38,120 bases of DNA from Lachnospiraceae bacterium. GTDB taxonomy: Bacteria; Bacillota; Clostridia; Lachnospirales; Lachnospiraceae. The position numbers were made by a program, and so were the translations under genes. The notes below the pieces were generated by a model, which searched no databases, was not told where the DNA came from, and saw only the letters and a program-made list of their open reading frames with translations. The DNA lies in contig CAAGMZ010000004.1 in assembly GCA_900771195.1 (NCBI GenBank), forward strand, positions 1 through 38,120, written 5' to 3'. Of the stretch, positions 24,301-31,398 are shown piece after piece. Position 1 is the stretch's first letter; each line of letters opens with the position of its first letter.

Positions 24301-24986
24301 TTGCAGCCACAGTCAATCCACAAAATGCCTCAATTAAAGATCTTTTGTGGACATCTGATGATGAGACAATAGCAAAGGTATATCCGGATGGCGATGTTGA
24401 GGGTATATCAAGCGGAAGAACGATAATTCATGCAACTTCAAAGGATGGAAATGATGTCGTTGCAAACTGTACGGTTATTGTTAAAGACATAATAAAAGCA
24501 ACTTCAATCAATATTAATTCTTCCGATATAGTGATGCTTAAAGGAAAAACAAGAACGCTTTCGGCAAGGATATATCCCAAGAATACCAATGAGACCGTAA
24601 GGTGGCTTTCAACCGATACCTCAATTGTGCAGGTTGATGATAAGGGTAATATTGTTACGGTAGGAGCAGGAGAATGTCAGGTTATTGCATATAGTTCAGC
24701 CGGAACGGTGGAGGATGCATGTACTATTCATTCCATAGCGATGTACTGCACTGATATGAAACTGGAGCAATATGATACCTTTAATCTCTATGTTGACGGG
24801 GCACCGCAGGCAGTATCGTGGAGAAGCTCCAATCCGAGAATTGCTTCTGTAGACCAGAGCGGCCTTGTGGTCGGAAGGATGCCCGGTGAGTGTGTGATTA
24901 CCGCCACAGTGGCAGGCAAGACTGTAACATGTTATGTAAAAGTGATGGCAGTAGATCCCGGTAAATTTATTAACAGACATGACTGA
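21321..24986 (+). CDS. Large surface/secreted protein with about 14 BIG2-like Ig domains
   Basis: Predicted extracellular, membrane-anchored repeat protein of 1221 residues. ATG 21321 is chosen over the in-frame TTG at 21309 because GGAGG (21311-21315) lies 5 bases before it. After a short basic N terminus comes one hydrophobic segment (about 12-34), a signal peptide or anchor. The rest reads as about 14 repeats of 75-100 residues; the last eight are clear BIG2 (bacterial Ig-like group 2) domains, each with a pattern such as VTWSSSNPAVVTVDESG followed by a Gly-rich turn (VSSGNATI). The first six are more diverged. No sortase motif, transmembrane end or cell-wall-binding domain is seen at the C terminus (KFINRHD). 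BIG2 domains are known in adhesins and glycan-binding surface proteins; the partner here is unknown. Confidence 0.85.
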   Translation: MKFLGFIKEHWKVASILVGIIIATCIGVAVVSATTVILNVDVASIDFPQGTGSKEVKASLTVYDGSGTGGAFTWAISDPSVASAEQLRDGVCAVVAQAAGKTYLTISYQLNDSTSPDATANPIPINVALVISHESIPEIMTTEGPNSYGLVTCNAPAGSNVVWNSSNTDVALVETDPSDSRKATVRAISGGHVKITASVNGMSSSFDVMVGVKINTPKPLTLAYNNTKIIETNSSVPETVHWWSDNPLVATVDNKGVVKGVSAGTANIYASCKDDNSIAGGAGDFITVNVPFEVLLDSDSLTMNIGDQVAIPTTADSSELNCTSENTNIVIYDSQAKVFKAVGAGNVNVHVSWVNGTVSDEKTVNITVINGFSLSNASIALNKGKSQDVSVITASANPISWEINDTSIADFTESADGKTVTVTAKAAGFTTLTARQEIDGVIKSANCEVRVLNPVNNLTLLYNGAPVTDTISFPIGTDVYITAYLNFDGSPAPDDTNLSWISSNEDIITLTPSTTEGQQQLCAIHGVGGGIASITVVSEDGLYVAKADFYVTEGVESVTLDKTEVTAQMSLQRYQLSATVLPDTDGVNKSVTWSTLDSNVVTVDQNGLVTFVGPGTTYVSVTSNADASKVAYCQFHITQQVEGITMDYDRVTMNVGDDYRLTAVITPDNATDQTVTWSSSNPAVVTVDESGMLHAVSSGNATIVVQTNDGGFIDMTNVTVLQPVTSIELSETEMSVKKGTIFWLNATVVPNTADNKNITWASSDTSLATVDQTGMVTTLAVGTVTISCVSEDNGAVAYCVVEITEPVTGLSLNTNYQEMVAGTKFVIVPTVLPVEAPNKNVTFVSSDPEVATVDENGVVTALIGGKCEILVTTEESKLTATCTIVVKEFVKSIEITDSKDLLNVGSSVQLKAEVLSETASDKGVYWTSSNPAYATVDQTGKVTGIRPGSVVITATAADGGGVSDSVVIRVINPVTSITFDKNKLTMYVGDTVNIAATVNPQNASIKDLLWTSDDETIAKVYPDGDVEGISSGRTIIHATSKDGNDVVANCTVIVKDIIKATSININSSDIVMLKGKTRTLSARIYPKNTNETVRWLSTDTSIVQVDDKGNIVTVGAGECQVIAYSSAGTVEDACTIHSIAMYCTDMKLEQYDTFNLYVDGAPQAVSWRSSNPRIASVDQSGLVVGRMPGECVITATVAGKTVTCYVKVMAVDPGKFINRHD

Positions 24987-25026
24987 TATGGAAAAACAGG
25001 GATATAAGAAAGCTTTGAATTATTGG

Positions 25027-25060
25027 CTCCGGTCACCAGGCATTGTGACCGGAGTTTTTT
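25027..25060 (+). terminator. Rho-independent terminator after the BIG2 gene
   Basis: CTCCGGTCAC (25027-25036) pairs perfectly with GTGACCGGAG (25045-25054) around an 8-nt loop and is followed by six T. Confidence 0.95.
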
Positions 25061-25090
25061 GACGGATATGGTGAATCTGTATTACATAAA

Positions 25091-25127
25091 AGTGGCTCCC
25101 TGCTTACGATTCAGGGAGCCTGGCTTT
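25091..25127 (+). terminator. Second hairpin after the BIG2 gene
   Basis: GGCTCCCTG (25094-25102) pairs perfectly with CAGGGAGCC (25112-25120); outer AAAAG and CTTTT flanks can extend it in part. The T run is interrupted (TGGCTTTT). It may be a back-up terminator. Confidence 0.65.
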
Positions 25128-25263
25128 TAAATATGAGGGGGGGGAGATAGAAAGTTTAACTTCACTATCCGTGTTAAATACTAACAAGTAAATGTGATAA
25201 GCATGTGAACAAAATGTTAAAAAACAAAAATTTTATGTAACATAAGTTTAATTGTTCAAAATA

Positions 25264-25292
25264 TTGCTTTTACATGTATATTATGCTAAAAT
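25264..25292 (+). promoter_or_regulatory. Extended -10 sigma-A promoter of the TPR gene
   Basis: TTGCTT at 25264-25269 and TAAAAT at 25287-25292 are 17 bp apart, and TG at 25284-25285 gives an extended -10 (TGCTAAAAT). Transcription would begin near 25299, 28 bases before the ATG at 25327. Confidence 0.75.
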
Positions 25293-25326
25293 CAGCACAG
25301 AATTCAATTAGATGAGGAGCGTTGAG

Positions 25327-26772
25327 ATGAAAGACGATTTTGATGAGGAAGCGTTTGATAAATCAATAGAGAGTATAGTAGATGAGGAAACTGCCGATGC
25401 GCAGCTTTTTGTCAATAAGAATCTGCAATCAGATTTGCAGGATGAGCAGAAAGCGGATGAGCAGGAGACATCAGAAGAAAGTCAGAACGACGACAAAGAA
25501 AATGCCGGTGAGGATGATGTTATATCCGAAAAAAAGGTTAACAAAAAAGCTATTATAATTGTTGCCTGTGTTGTTGCCGTTGTAATAATTATAGGAGTTG
25601 CCGCATTCTTTATCGTCAAGGCGGTATCGGCTAAGAGCAAGGATAATTACGGCTATTACAATTCACTCGGATATGAGGCTCTGGACAACAAGGATTATGC
25701 AGGGGCATTAGTTAATTTTGAAAAGGCGCTTACATATGATGAGGGCAAGACCGATGATAAGACTAATATAAACATGATGCTTTACATGTATGACTGCTAT
25801 GTCGAGACTGATGACATGGAAAAAGCAGAGGAAATACTGAAAGAAATCATTTCCCGTGACAAGTACAACAGGTCGGCATATTATTATCTGATCGAGATGT
25901 ATGCCGGCAGGAAAGAATACAAATTGCTTCATGATTTATACCTGAACGCAAAAGACAGCAATGATAATGAACTGCTTTTGTATTTCAACAATTATCTTGC
26001 ACAGGTGCCGTCAGTGTCGCCGGCCGGGGATACGTATCAGGCAGATCAGGAAATTACTTTGTCAGCACCGGATGGATACAAGATATATTACACAGTTAAC
26101 GGAAACGATCCGACCAAGTCTGCAAGCCTTTATGCAGGCAGCATACCAATCTCCGAGGGAAAGACAACGCTTAAGTTCTATGCCGTTAACGAGTACGGAT
26201 TTGAGAGTGATGTGGTGGTTGCTGAATATAATGTTGTATATACAGGACCGGCTAAACCGGCAATAATGCCCGGCAATAACGATATTGTCCAGTCTGACAA
26301 GGCCAAGGTTATTATTTCGGGAACGCAGGCCGGTTCAACTGTGTATTATACACTTGATGGCAGTCAGCCTACTACCGCAAGTACTGTTTACACTGAGCCG
26401 TTTGAGCTTCCCGCCGGGATTACAACAGTTTCCGTTCTGGTGGTTGATTCACATGGCAAGACCGTTACTACAAGCAAGACATACAATGTGAAGTACACAT
26501 CAAAGTATTCTGATTCAGAGGCTGTTGAGTTTATCTGGAAAGCATTGATTGAAAAGGAACTTGTGGATGAGGAGCATACTGATGCTGATGAAAATCCGTG
26601 TGAGCTCAATTATTATTCACTTAAACAGATTGATGGCATGAATATATACATGTTCTACTATAATGTTAATGGTACTATGCAGGATTACTGGTACGGTGCG
26701 GACGGAGACACCGGTGATGTGTATACCGTAACAGGAAAAGATGGTAAGTTTGTACTTGCGCCTTTAGATTAA
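25327..26772 (+). CDS. Membrane-anchored TPR protein with two chitobiase-C-like beta domains
   Basis: Predicted surface protein of 481 residues; not a recognised named gene. ATG 25327 follows AGGAG with 7-nt spacing (an in-frame ATG at 25312 precedes that site). Residues 1-70 are highly acidic and presumably cytosolic; one transmembrane helix spans 75-98. Outside, 108-225 form tetratricopeptide-like helices (YNSLGYEALDNKDYAGALVN, MEKAEEILKEI). Two repeats, 228-303 and 310-388, match the CHB_HEX_C_1 type (YYTVNGNDPT... and YYTLDGSQPTT...). The last 85 residues (395-481), rich in Tyr, with YWYGADGDTGDVY, look like a separate domain I cannot name. It is a single-gene unit with its own promoter and terminator, next to the BIG2 protein. 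Confidence 0.8.
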   Translation: MKDDFDEEAFDKSIESIVDEETADAQLFVNKNLQSDLQDEQKADEQETSEESQNDDKENAGEDDVISEKKVNKKAIIIVACVVAVVIIIGVAAFFIVKAVSAKSKDNYGYYNSLGYEALDNKDYAGALVNFEKALTYDEGKTDDKTNINMMLYMYDCYVETDDMEKAEEILKEIISRDKYNRSAYYYLIEMYAGRKEYKLLHDLYLNAKDSNDNELLLYFNNYLAQVPSVSPAGDTYQADQEITLSAPDGYKIYYTVNGNDPTKSASLYAGSIPISEGKTTLKFYAVNEYGFESDVVVAEYNVVYTGPAKPAIMPGNNDIVQSDKAKVIISGTQAGSTVYYTLDGSQPTTASTVYTEPFELPAGITTVSVLVVDSHGKTVTTSKTYNVKYTSKYSDSEAVEFIWKALIEKELVDEEHTDADENPCELNYYSLKQIDGMNIYMFYYNVNGTMQDYWYGADGDTGDVYTVTGKDGKFVLAPLD

Positions 26773-26788
26773 TATTATTTGTTTTTGC

Positions 26789-26828
26789 AGGTGGTTTTGT
26801 GGTGCTTGTTGCCCAAAACCACCTTTTT
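26789..26828 (+). terminator. Rho-independent terminator after the TPR gene
   Basis: AGGTGGTTTT (26789-26798) pairs perfectly with AAAACCACCT (26815-26824) around a 16-nt loop, followed by a T run to 26828. Confidence 0.92.
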
Positions 26829-26843
26829 GCTTAAATAAAACTA

Positions 26844-26872
26844 TTGCAATAAGGGGAAAAATTATATAAAAT
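26844..26872 (+). promoter_or_regulatory. Sigma-A promoter of nfnAB
   Basis: TTGCAA at 26844-26849 and TAAAAT at 26867-26872 are 17 bp apart. The predicted start, near 26879, is about 22 bases before nfnA. I see no Rex-type palindrome around it. Confidence 0.75.
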
Positions 26873-26900
26873 AAATAAAGATAACAATAGGAGGTGCTTT

Positions 26901-27791
26901 ATGTATAAAATACTTAAAGCTGAAAATCTGGCCGATAAAATTTTCCTTATGGAGATAGAGGCCCCAAGAGTTGCCAGGTCATGTGAACCCGGACAATTTA
27001 TAATTGCGAAGATGAATGAGACAGGAGAACGTATTCCACTCACAATATCTGATTATGACAGGGAAAGAGGAATGGTGCAGATTGTTGTGCAGGCAATAGG
27101 TGCTTCCACGGAAGAAATGTCTGAACTCAAAGCAGGAGATTATATGGAGGATTTTGTAGGACCTCTCGGATGTCCCTCAGACCTTGTTACAGACGATATT
27201 GAAGAAGTTAAAAAGAAAAAGATTTTATTTGTTGCCGGAGGACTCGGAACAGCACCTGTGTATCCTCAGGTCAAGTGGCTTCATGAGCACGGCGTTGACG
27301 CAGATGTAATAATCGGAGCCAAGACGAAGGATCTGGTAATACTCGAGGATGAAATGAAAGCAGTTGCCGGTAATGTCTATGTTACGACTGATGACGGAAG
27401 CTATGGCATGAAAGGTATGGTTACGGACACTATCAAATACCTTGTCAATGAAAAGGGCATAAAGTATGACCATTGTGTTGCTATCGGTCCTATGATTATG
27501 ATGAAGTTTGTATGTCTTTTGACCAAAGAACTGGGTATACATACGATTGTAAGCGTGAACCCCATAATGGTTGACGGAACAGGAATGTGTGGTGCATGCC
27601 GTGTTCAGGTTGGAGACCAGGTGAAATTTGCATGTGTGGACGGACCTGAGTTCGACGGACATCTTGTTGATTTTGACCAGGCAATGAAGAGACAGCAGAT
27701 GTATAAGACTGAGGAAGGCAGGGCAATGCTTGCCAGAACCGAAGGAGCTACACACAAAAATGGCGGCTGCGGCTGCGGAGGTGACAAATAA
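26901..27791 (+). CDS. nfnA: NADH-dependent reduced ferredoxin:NADP+ oxidoreductase subunit A
   Basis: Small subunit of the flavin-based bifurcating transhydrogenase NfnAB, linking NADH, ferredoxin and NADPH pools. The 296-residue ferredoxin-NADP-reductase-like protein has the FAD domain (about 1-100; ERIPLTISDYD), an NAD-binding domain (about 105-220; LFVAGGLGTAPVYPQVKWL) and a C-terminal [2Fe-2S] region with cysteines 230, 233 and 245 (GTGMCGACRV, VKFACVDGPEFDGHLVDFD in parts). The extreme C terminus is Gly/Cys-rich (GGCGCGGDK). The ATG follows AGGAGGTG. The nfnB start overlaps its stop by one base. Such proteins are also annotated as sulfide dehydrogenase or dihydroorotate dehydrogenase electron-transfer subunits; pairing with nfnB favours NfnA. 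Confidence 0.88.
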   Translation: MYKILKAENLADKIFLMEIEAPRVARSCEPGQFIIAKMNETGERIPLTISDYDRERGMVQIVVQAIGASTEEMSELKAGDYMEDFVGPLGCPSDLVTDDIEEVKKKKILFVAGGLGTAPVYPQVKWLHEHGVDADVIIGAKTKDLVILEDEMKAVAGNVYVTTDDGSYGMKGMVTDTIKYLVNEKGIKYDHCVAIGPMIMMKFVCLLTKELGIHTIVSVNPIMVDGTGMCGACRVQVGDQVKFACVDGPEFDGHLVDFDQAMKRQQMYKTEEGRAMLARTEGATHKNGGCGCGGDK

Positions 27792-29173
27792 TGGATGTAA
27801 TGAAGAGAGTGCCTGTAAGGGAACAGGATCCAAAGGTAAGGGCAACCAATTTTGATGAGGTGTGTCTTGGATATAATGAGCAGGAGGCCATGGAGGAAGC
27901 ATCCAGATGCCTTAACTGTAAGAATGCGCAGTGCATGAAAGGCTGCCCGGTTTCCATCGATATTCCTGCATTTATACATGAGGTTAAAGAAGGAAATTTT
28001 GCAGAGGCTTATAAAATAATCAGTCAGTCATCGGCACTTCCTGCTGTTTGCGGACGTGTGTGCCCTCAGGAATCACAGTGCGAAGGAAAATGTATTCGTG
28101 GAATTAAGGGCGAGCCGGTATCTATCGGTAAGCTTGAGAGATTTGTTGCTGACTGGGCAAGAGAGAACGGTATTGCTCCCGAGCCTGCTAAAGAAAAAAA
28201 GAACAAAAAGGTTGCAGTAATCGGCTCAGGACCTTCAGGTCTTACCTGCGCAGGCGACCTTGCAAAGCTTGGTTATGATGTCACCATTTTTGAGGCACTT
28301 CATAAGGCAGGAGGAGTTCTTGTGTACGGAATTCCGGAATTCCGTCTTCCCAAGGATAAAGTAGTACAGGCAGAGGTTGATAACGTTAAGAAGCTTGGCG
28401 TTAAGATAGAGACCAATGTTGTTGTCGGTAAGGCAGTTACGATTGACCAGCTGATGGAGGAAGGCTTTGAGGCTGTATTTATAGGATCGGGCGCAGGACT
28501 TCCGAGATTTATGGGAATTCCCGGTGAAAATGCCAACGGAGTATTTTCTGCCAATGAATATCTTACAAGAAATAACCTTATGAAAGCTTTTGAGGATGGT
28601 TACAGTACACCGATACACGCAGGAAGTAAGGTCGCAGTCGTAGGTGGCGGAAATGTTGCCATGGATGCTGCGAGAACAGCACTTCGTCTCGGTGCAGAGG
28701 TACATATAGTTTACAGGAGAAGCGCTGAAGAACTTCCGGCAAGAGCAGAGGAAGTTCATCATGCAAAGGAAGAGGGAATAATTTTTAATCTTCTTACCAA
28801 TCCCACAGAAATCCTGGTGGATGAGAAGGGCTGGGTAAAAGGTATGAAGTGCGTAAAAATGGAGCTTGGCGAGCCTGATGCTTCGGGCAGAAGAAAGCCT
28901 GTTGAGGTTCCCGGTTCGGAGTTTGAGATGGAGCTTGATACGGTTATCATGTCACTTGGAACATCACCCAATCCTCTCATTTCTTCAACGACCGGAGGAC
29001 TTGACATTAACAGTCACAAGTGTATAGTTGCTGATGAAAAGAATGGACAGACCTCCAAGATTGGTGTGTTTGCCGGTGGTGATGCGGTTACCGGAGCGGC
29101 TACCGTAATACTTGCAATGGGAGCAGGAAAGGCTGCTGCCAAAGGTATTGATGAATATCTGAGTAATAAATAG
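27791..29173 (+). CDS. nfnB: NADH-dependent reduced ferredoxin:NADP+ oxidoreductase subunit B (GltD/GltA-like)
   Basis: Large subunit of NfnAB, carrying the bifurcating FAD and two [4Fe-4S] clusters. The 460 residues start with a cysteine-rich domain (CLNCKNAQCMKGCPV at about 37-51, and CGRVCPQESQCEGKCIRG at about 80-97), then an FAD-binding Rossmann fold (VAVIGSGPSGLTCAGDLAKL from about 141), an NADP-binding fold (VAVVGGGNVAMDAARTALRL from about 281; YRRSAEELPAR) and the C-terminal FAD segment (GVFAGGDAVTGAATVILAMG). It is often labelled NADPH-dependent glutamate synthase small subunit, but no large GltB-type subunit is near, and its coupling to nfnA supports the present call. Confidence 0.9.
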   Translation: MDVMKRVPVREQDPKVRATNFDEVCLGYNEQEAMEEASRCLNCKNAQCMKGCPVSIDIPAFIHEVKEGNFAEAYKIISQSSALPAVCGRVCPQESQCEGKCIRGIKGEPVSIGKLERFVADWARENGIAPEPAKEKKNKKVAVIGSGPSGLTCAGDLAKLGYDVTIFEALHKAGGVLVYGIPEFRLPKDKVVQAEVDNVKKLGVKIETNVVVGKAVTIDQLMEEGFEAVFIGSGAGLPRFMGIPGENANGVFSANEYLTRNNLMKAFEDGYSTPIHAGSKVAVVGGGNVAMDAARTALRLGAEVHIVYRRSAEELPARAEEVHHAKEEGIIFNLLTNPTEILVDEKGWVKGMKCVKMELGEPDASGRRKPVEVPGSEFEMELDTVIMSLGTSPNPLISSTTGGLDINSHKCIVADEKNGQTSKIGVFAGGDAVTGAATVILAMGAGKAAAKGIDEYLSNK

Positions 29174-29243
29174 TGCTGAAGAATGGTGTTTCATCCTCGC
29201 AGTGAGTGAGAGATAACCGGATTAAATGGTGGTATGATACTTG

Positions 29244-30716
29244 ATGATAAAATGGATGATTTTGGCTGCTTCAAATCCGGACGGAATTAAGGTTGTTGAA
29301 GACGTTTCAAGAAAAAATCTGCTGATGCTTATCCTGATGGCAGTATGTTATGCCATAATTGCAATTTACGTTATATTGATTAGCCGGCATAACATGAGAA
29401 AAACAATGGAAAAGCAGGCATATTTTGATTCTGTTATCGGTTACAGCAATTATGCCAAATTCCTTGAACGTACGGCAGTCATGCTGAAATACAGGGATAC
29501 GAAATATGCCATAGGTTTTGTTGATATAAGCAACTTCAAGGCTGTAAATGACTACTATGGCAGAGATAAGGGAAATGCAGTACTTAAGCTGGTTGCCGAC
29601 AGGGTTCATGACATAGTTATGCCGGATGGAGTCTTTGCAAGACTTTATGCAGACAGATTTGTATTTATGGTCAGTTATCTTGATATTGACAGCCTGACCT
29701 ATGTGGTAAATACTTATCTTTCGGAGATGAAATTTGAGATTAAGGGCGGAAGTGATGCTAAGGAGACCATAAGAATTAATTGCAACTGCGGAATTTACAG
29801 GGTCGATAATTACAAAGAAGATGTCAATGCCATGGTGGACAAGGCATCTATGGCCCTGAAGATTACGCAGCAGTCCATATCACAATCCGTAACGGTTCTT
29901 GACCCGGACGTAAGCCGCATAATGGTAAATAACCAGCGTCTTACCAACAAGATGCACAGTGCATTGCTTAATAAGGAATTTGTTGCATACATACAGCCGA
30001 AAATCAGCTTTAAAACCGGAAAGATTGTAGGCGGAGAGGCACTTGTGAGATGGATGTCATCTGATGAGGGCATGATTCCGCCTGACAATTTCATTCCGCT
30101 TTTTGAACATAACGGTTTTGTGGCTAATGTTGATTTCTTTATGCTTGAAACAATATGTGAGCTTATAAAGAAACGTAATGAGTGGGGAAAAAGAAATGTC
30201 CCCATATCAGTAAATCAGTCGAGGGTACATGTTTATGACAGTATGTATATCAACAAGCTTATAAATACGATAGACAGGTACGGAATCGAAAAGGACAGTC
30301 TGGTATTTGAACTTACGGAAAGTGCATTTACCGAAAATGCCAATGATATGATAGACCTTATAAAACGGATGTCGCTTTTGGGCTATAAGATATCAATGGA
30401 CGACTTTGGCTGCGGATACTCATCGCTTAACATGCTTAATCTTTTGCCGATAAGTGAATTGAAGCTTGACAAGCAGTTTTTGGATAATTCATCAGAAAGA
30501 AGCCGGTTTATCATCAAAACTATCGTAAACCTTGCACATGGGCTCGGAATGACAGTTGTATGCGAAGGCGTTGAGACTGATGAACAGGTCCGGTTCCTGA
30601 GACAGATTGGATGTGACATAGCACAGGGTTACTATTATGCAAAGCCTGTTCCTATGCCTGAGTTTGAAAAAATGCTTGATAATGAGTATTCACAAGAAAA
30701 TAAGACTGTAAAATAA
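29244..30716 (+). CDS. Membrane c-di-GMP phosphodiesterase with degenerate GGDEF and intact EAL domain
   Basis: Predicted to hydrolyse cyclic di-GMP at the membrane. ATG 29244 gives 490 residues; a TTG at 29241 and an ATG at 29253 are alternatives, and none has a good ribosome site. One transmembrane helix lies at about 25-48. The GGDEF domain (about 55-210) has YADRF at 135-139 in place of GGDEF, so cyclase activity is unlikely. The EAL domain (about 232-480) keeps the catalytic set: E265 (EALVRW), N324, E359 (FELTE), D386-D387 (DDFGCGYSS), K410, E441 (EGVET) and Q461. It follows nfnB by 70 bp. Its last codons lie inside the left arm of the second palindromic repeat. Confidence 0.9.
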   Translation: MIKWMILAASNPDGIKVVEDVSRKNLLMLILMAVCYAIIAIYVILISRHNMRKTMEKQAYFDSVIGYSNYAKFLERTAVMLKYRDTKYAIGFVDISNFKAVNDYYGRDKGNAVLKLVADRVHDIVMPDGVFARLYADRFVFMVSYLDIDSLTYVVNTYLSEMKFEIKGGSDAKETIRINCNCGIYRVDNYKEDVNAMVDKASMALKITQQSISQSVTVLDPDVSRIMVNNQRLTNKMHSALLNKEFVAYIQPKISFKTGKIVGGEALVRWMSSDEGMIPPDNFIPLFEHNGFVANVDFFMLETICELIKKRNEWGKRNVPISVNQSRVHVYDSMYINKLINTIDRYGIEKDSLVFELTESAFTENANDMIDLIKRMSLLGYKISMDDFGCGYSSLNMLNLLPISELKLDKQFLDNSSERSRFIIKTIVNLAHGLGMTVVCEGVETDEQVRFLRQIGCDIAQGYYYAKPVPMPEFEKMLDNEYSQENKTVK

Positions 30717-30775
30717 TTATTTGTTCCCGGGTGTTCTCAGACCCGATTCAAATAATCATTTTACGGTCTTTTTAT
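30700..30775 (+). repeat. Long palindromic hairpin, copy 2 of a two-copy repeat (after the EAL gene)
   Basis: AAGACTGTAAAAT with ATTATTTG (30703-30724) pairs with CAAATAAT and ATTTTACGGTCTT (30749-30770 region), interrupted by the same A-C mismatch as copy 1, and capped by CGGG/CCCG. A T run follows, so it can end transcription of the EAL gene. The gene's stop codon (30714-30716) lies within the left arm. The core, 30706-30765, matches 16741-16800 at 47 of 60 positions, with stem changes that keep pairing. Confidence 0.8.
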
Positions 30776-30862
30776 ATGAAACAGTAACGCATCCTGAGTG
30801 CGGTTTTACATAAGAGAAAAACAATCATTTGCAAAGATTTCGGCTTATTCAATATAGCCGTA

Positions 30863-30891
30863 TTGTTATTCTGAGGGATATGTGGTATCTT
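30863..30891 (+). promoter_or_regulatory. Sigma-A promoter of rlmH, apparently leaderless
   Basis: TTGTTA at 30863-30868 and TATCTT at 30886-30891 are 17 bp apart. Transcription would begin about 30898-30899, at the A of the rlmH ATG. No ribosome site lies within 15 bases of that ATG. Confidence 0.55.
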
Positions 30892-30898
30892 ATTGCTT

Positions 30899-31378
30899 AT
30901 GAAAATAAGTATAATTTGCGTTGGGAAAATTAAAGAAAAATATTTTTCCTCTGCTGTTGAGGAATATGTCAAAAGGCTGTCAAGATACTGTAAGCTTCAG
31001 ATAGTTGAACTTGCGGATGAAAAGACTCCCGAAGGATGCCCTGCTGCCATTGAAGAGCAGATAAAAGCTAAAGAGGGCGCAAGAATACTTGATTCCCTTA
31101 AGGGAGACGAGTATGTGATATCGCTTGCGATAAAGGGCAAAAAGACAGATTCCGAAGGCTTTGCGGGGATGATTGAAAAGCTGTGCGTTGATGGTGTCAG
31201 CCACATAGCTTTTGTAATCGGAGGTTCACTGGGACTGGATAAGAAAGTGCTTGACAGAAGCGATTTCCTTCTCAGCTTTTCAGATATGACATTTCCGCAC
31301 CAGCTCATGAGGGTAGTGCTTCTTGAGCAGATATACAGAGGATTCAGGATAATCAACAACGAACCTTACCATAAATAA
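30899..31378 (+). CDS. rlmH: 23S rRNA (pseudouridine-1915-N3)-methyltransferase RlmH
   Basis: SPOUT-class methyltransferase that modifies helix 69 of 23S rRNA in the assembled 70S ribosome, using S-adenosylmethionine. From ATG 30899 the product has 159 residues, the same as the usual family length; the in-frame TTG at 30893 is less likely. It starts MKISIICVGKIKEKYF and shows the knot region HIAFVIGGSLGLDKKVLDR, FSDMTFPHQLMRVVLLEQIYR (in parts: FPHQLMRVVLLEQIYR) and the C-terminal NNEPYHK. It is followed 20 bp later by an ABC transporter pair. The start region lacks a Shine-Dalgarno sequence. Confidence 0.96.
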   Translation: MKISIICVGKIKEKYFSSAVEEYVKRLSRYCKLQIVELADEKTPEGCPAAIEEQIKAKEGARILDSLKGDEYVISLAIKGKKTDSEGFAGMIEKLCVDGVSHIAFVIGGSLGLDKKVLDRSDFLLSFSDMTFPHQLMRVVLLEQIYRGFRIINNEPYHK

Positions 31379-31398
31379 TAAACGGAAGAGATGAGAGA

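Larger units (their letters stand above)
24987..25326 (+). other. 340-bp intergenic region: two terminators, G8 tract, AT-rich promoter region
   Basis: Between the BIG2 gene and the TPR gene lie two strong hairpins (25027-25060 and 25091-25127), an uninterrupted run of eight G (25137-25144), then about 120 bases of very AT-rich sequence leading into a promoter at 25264-25292. The AT-rich part includes the near-repeats AAATGTGA and GCATGTGA around 25189-25208. I see no ORF or known RNA in it. Confidence 0.6.
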
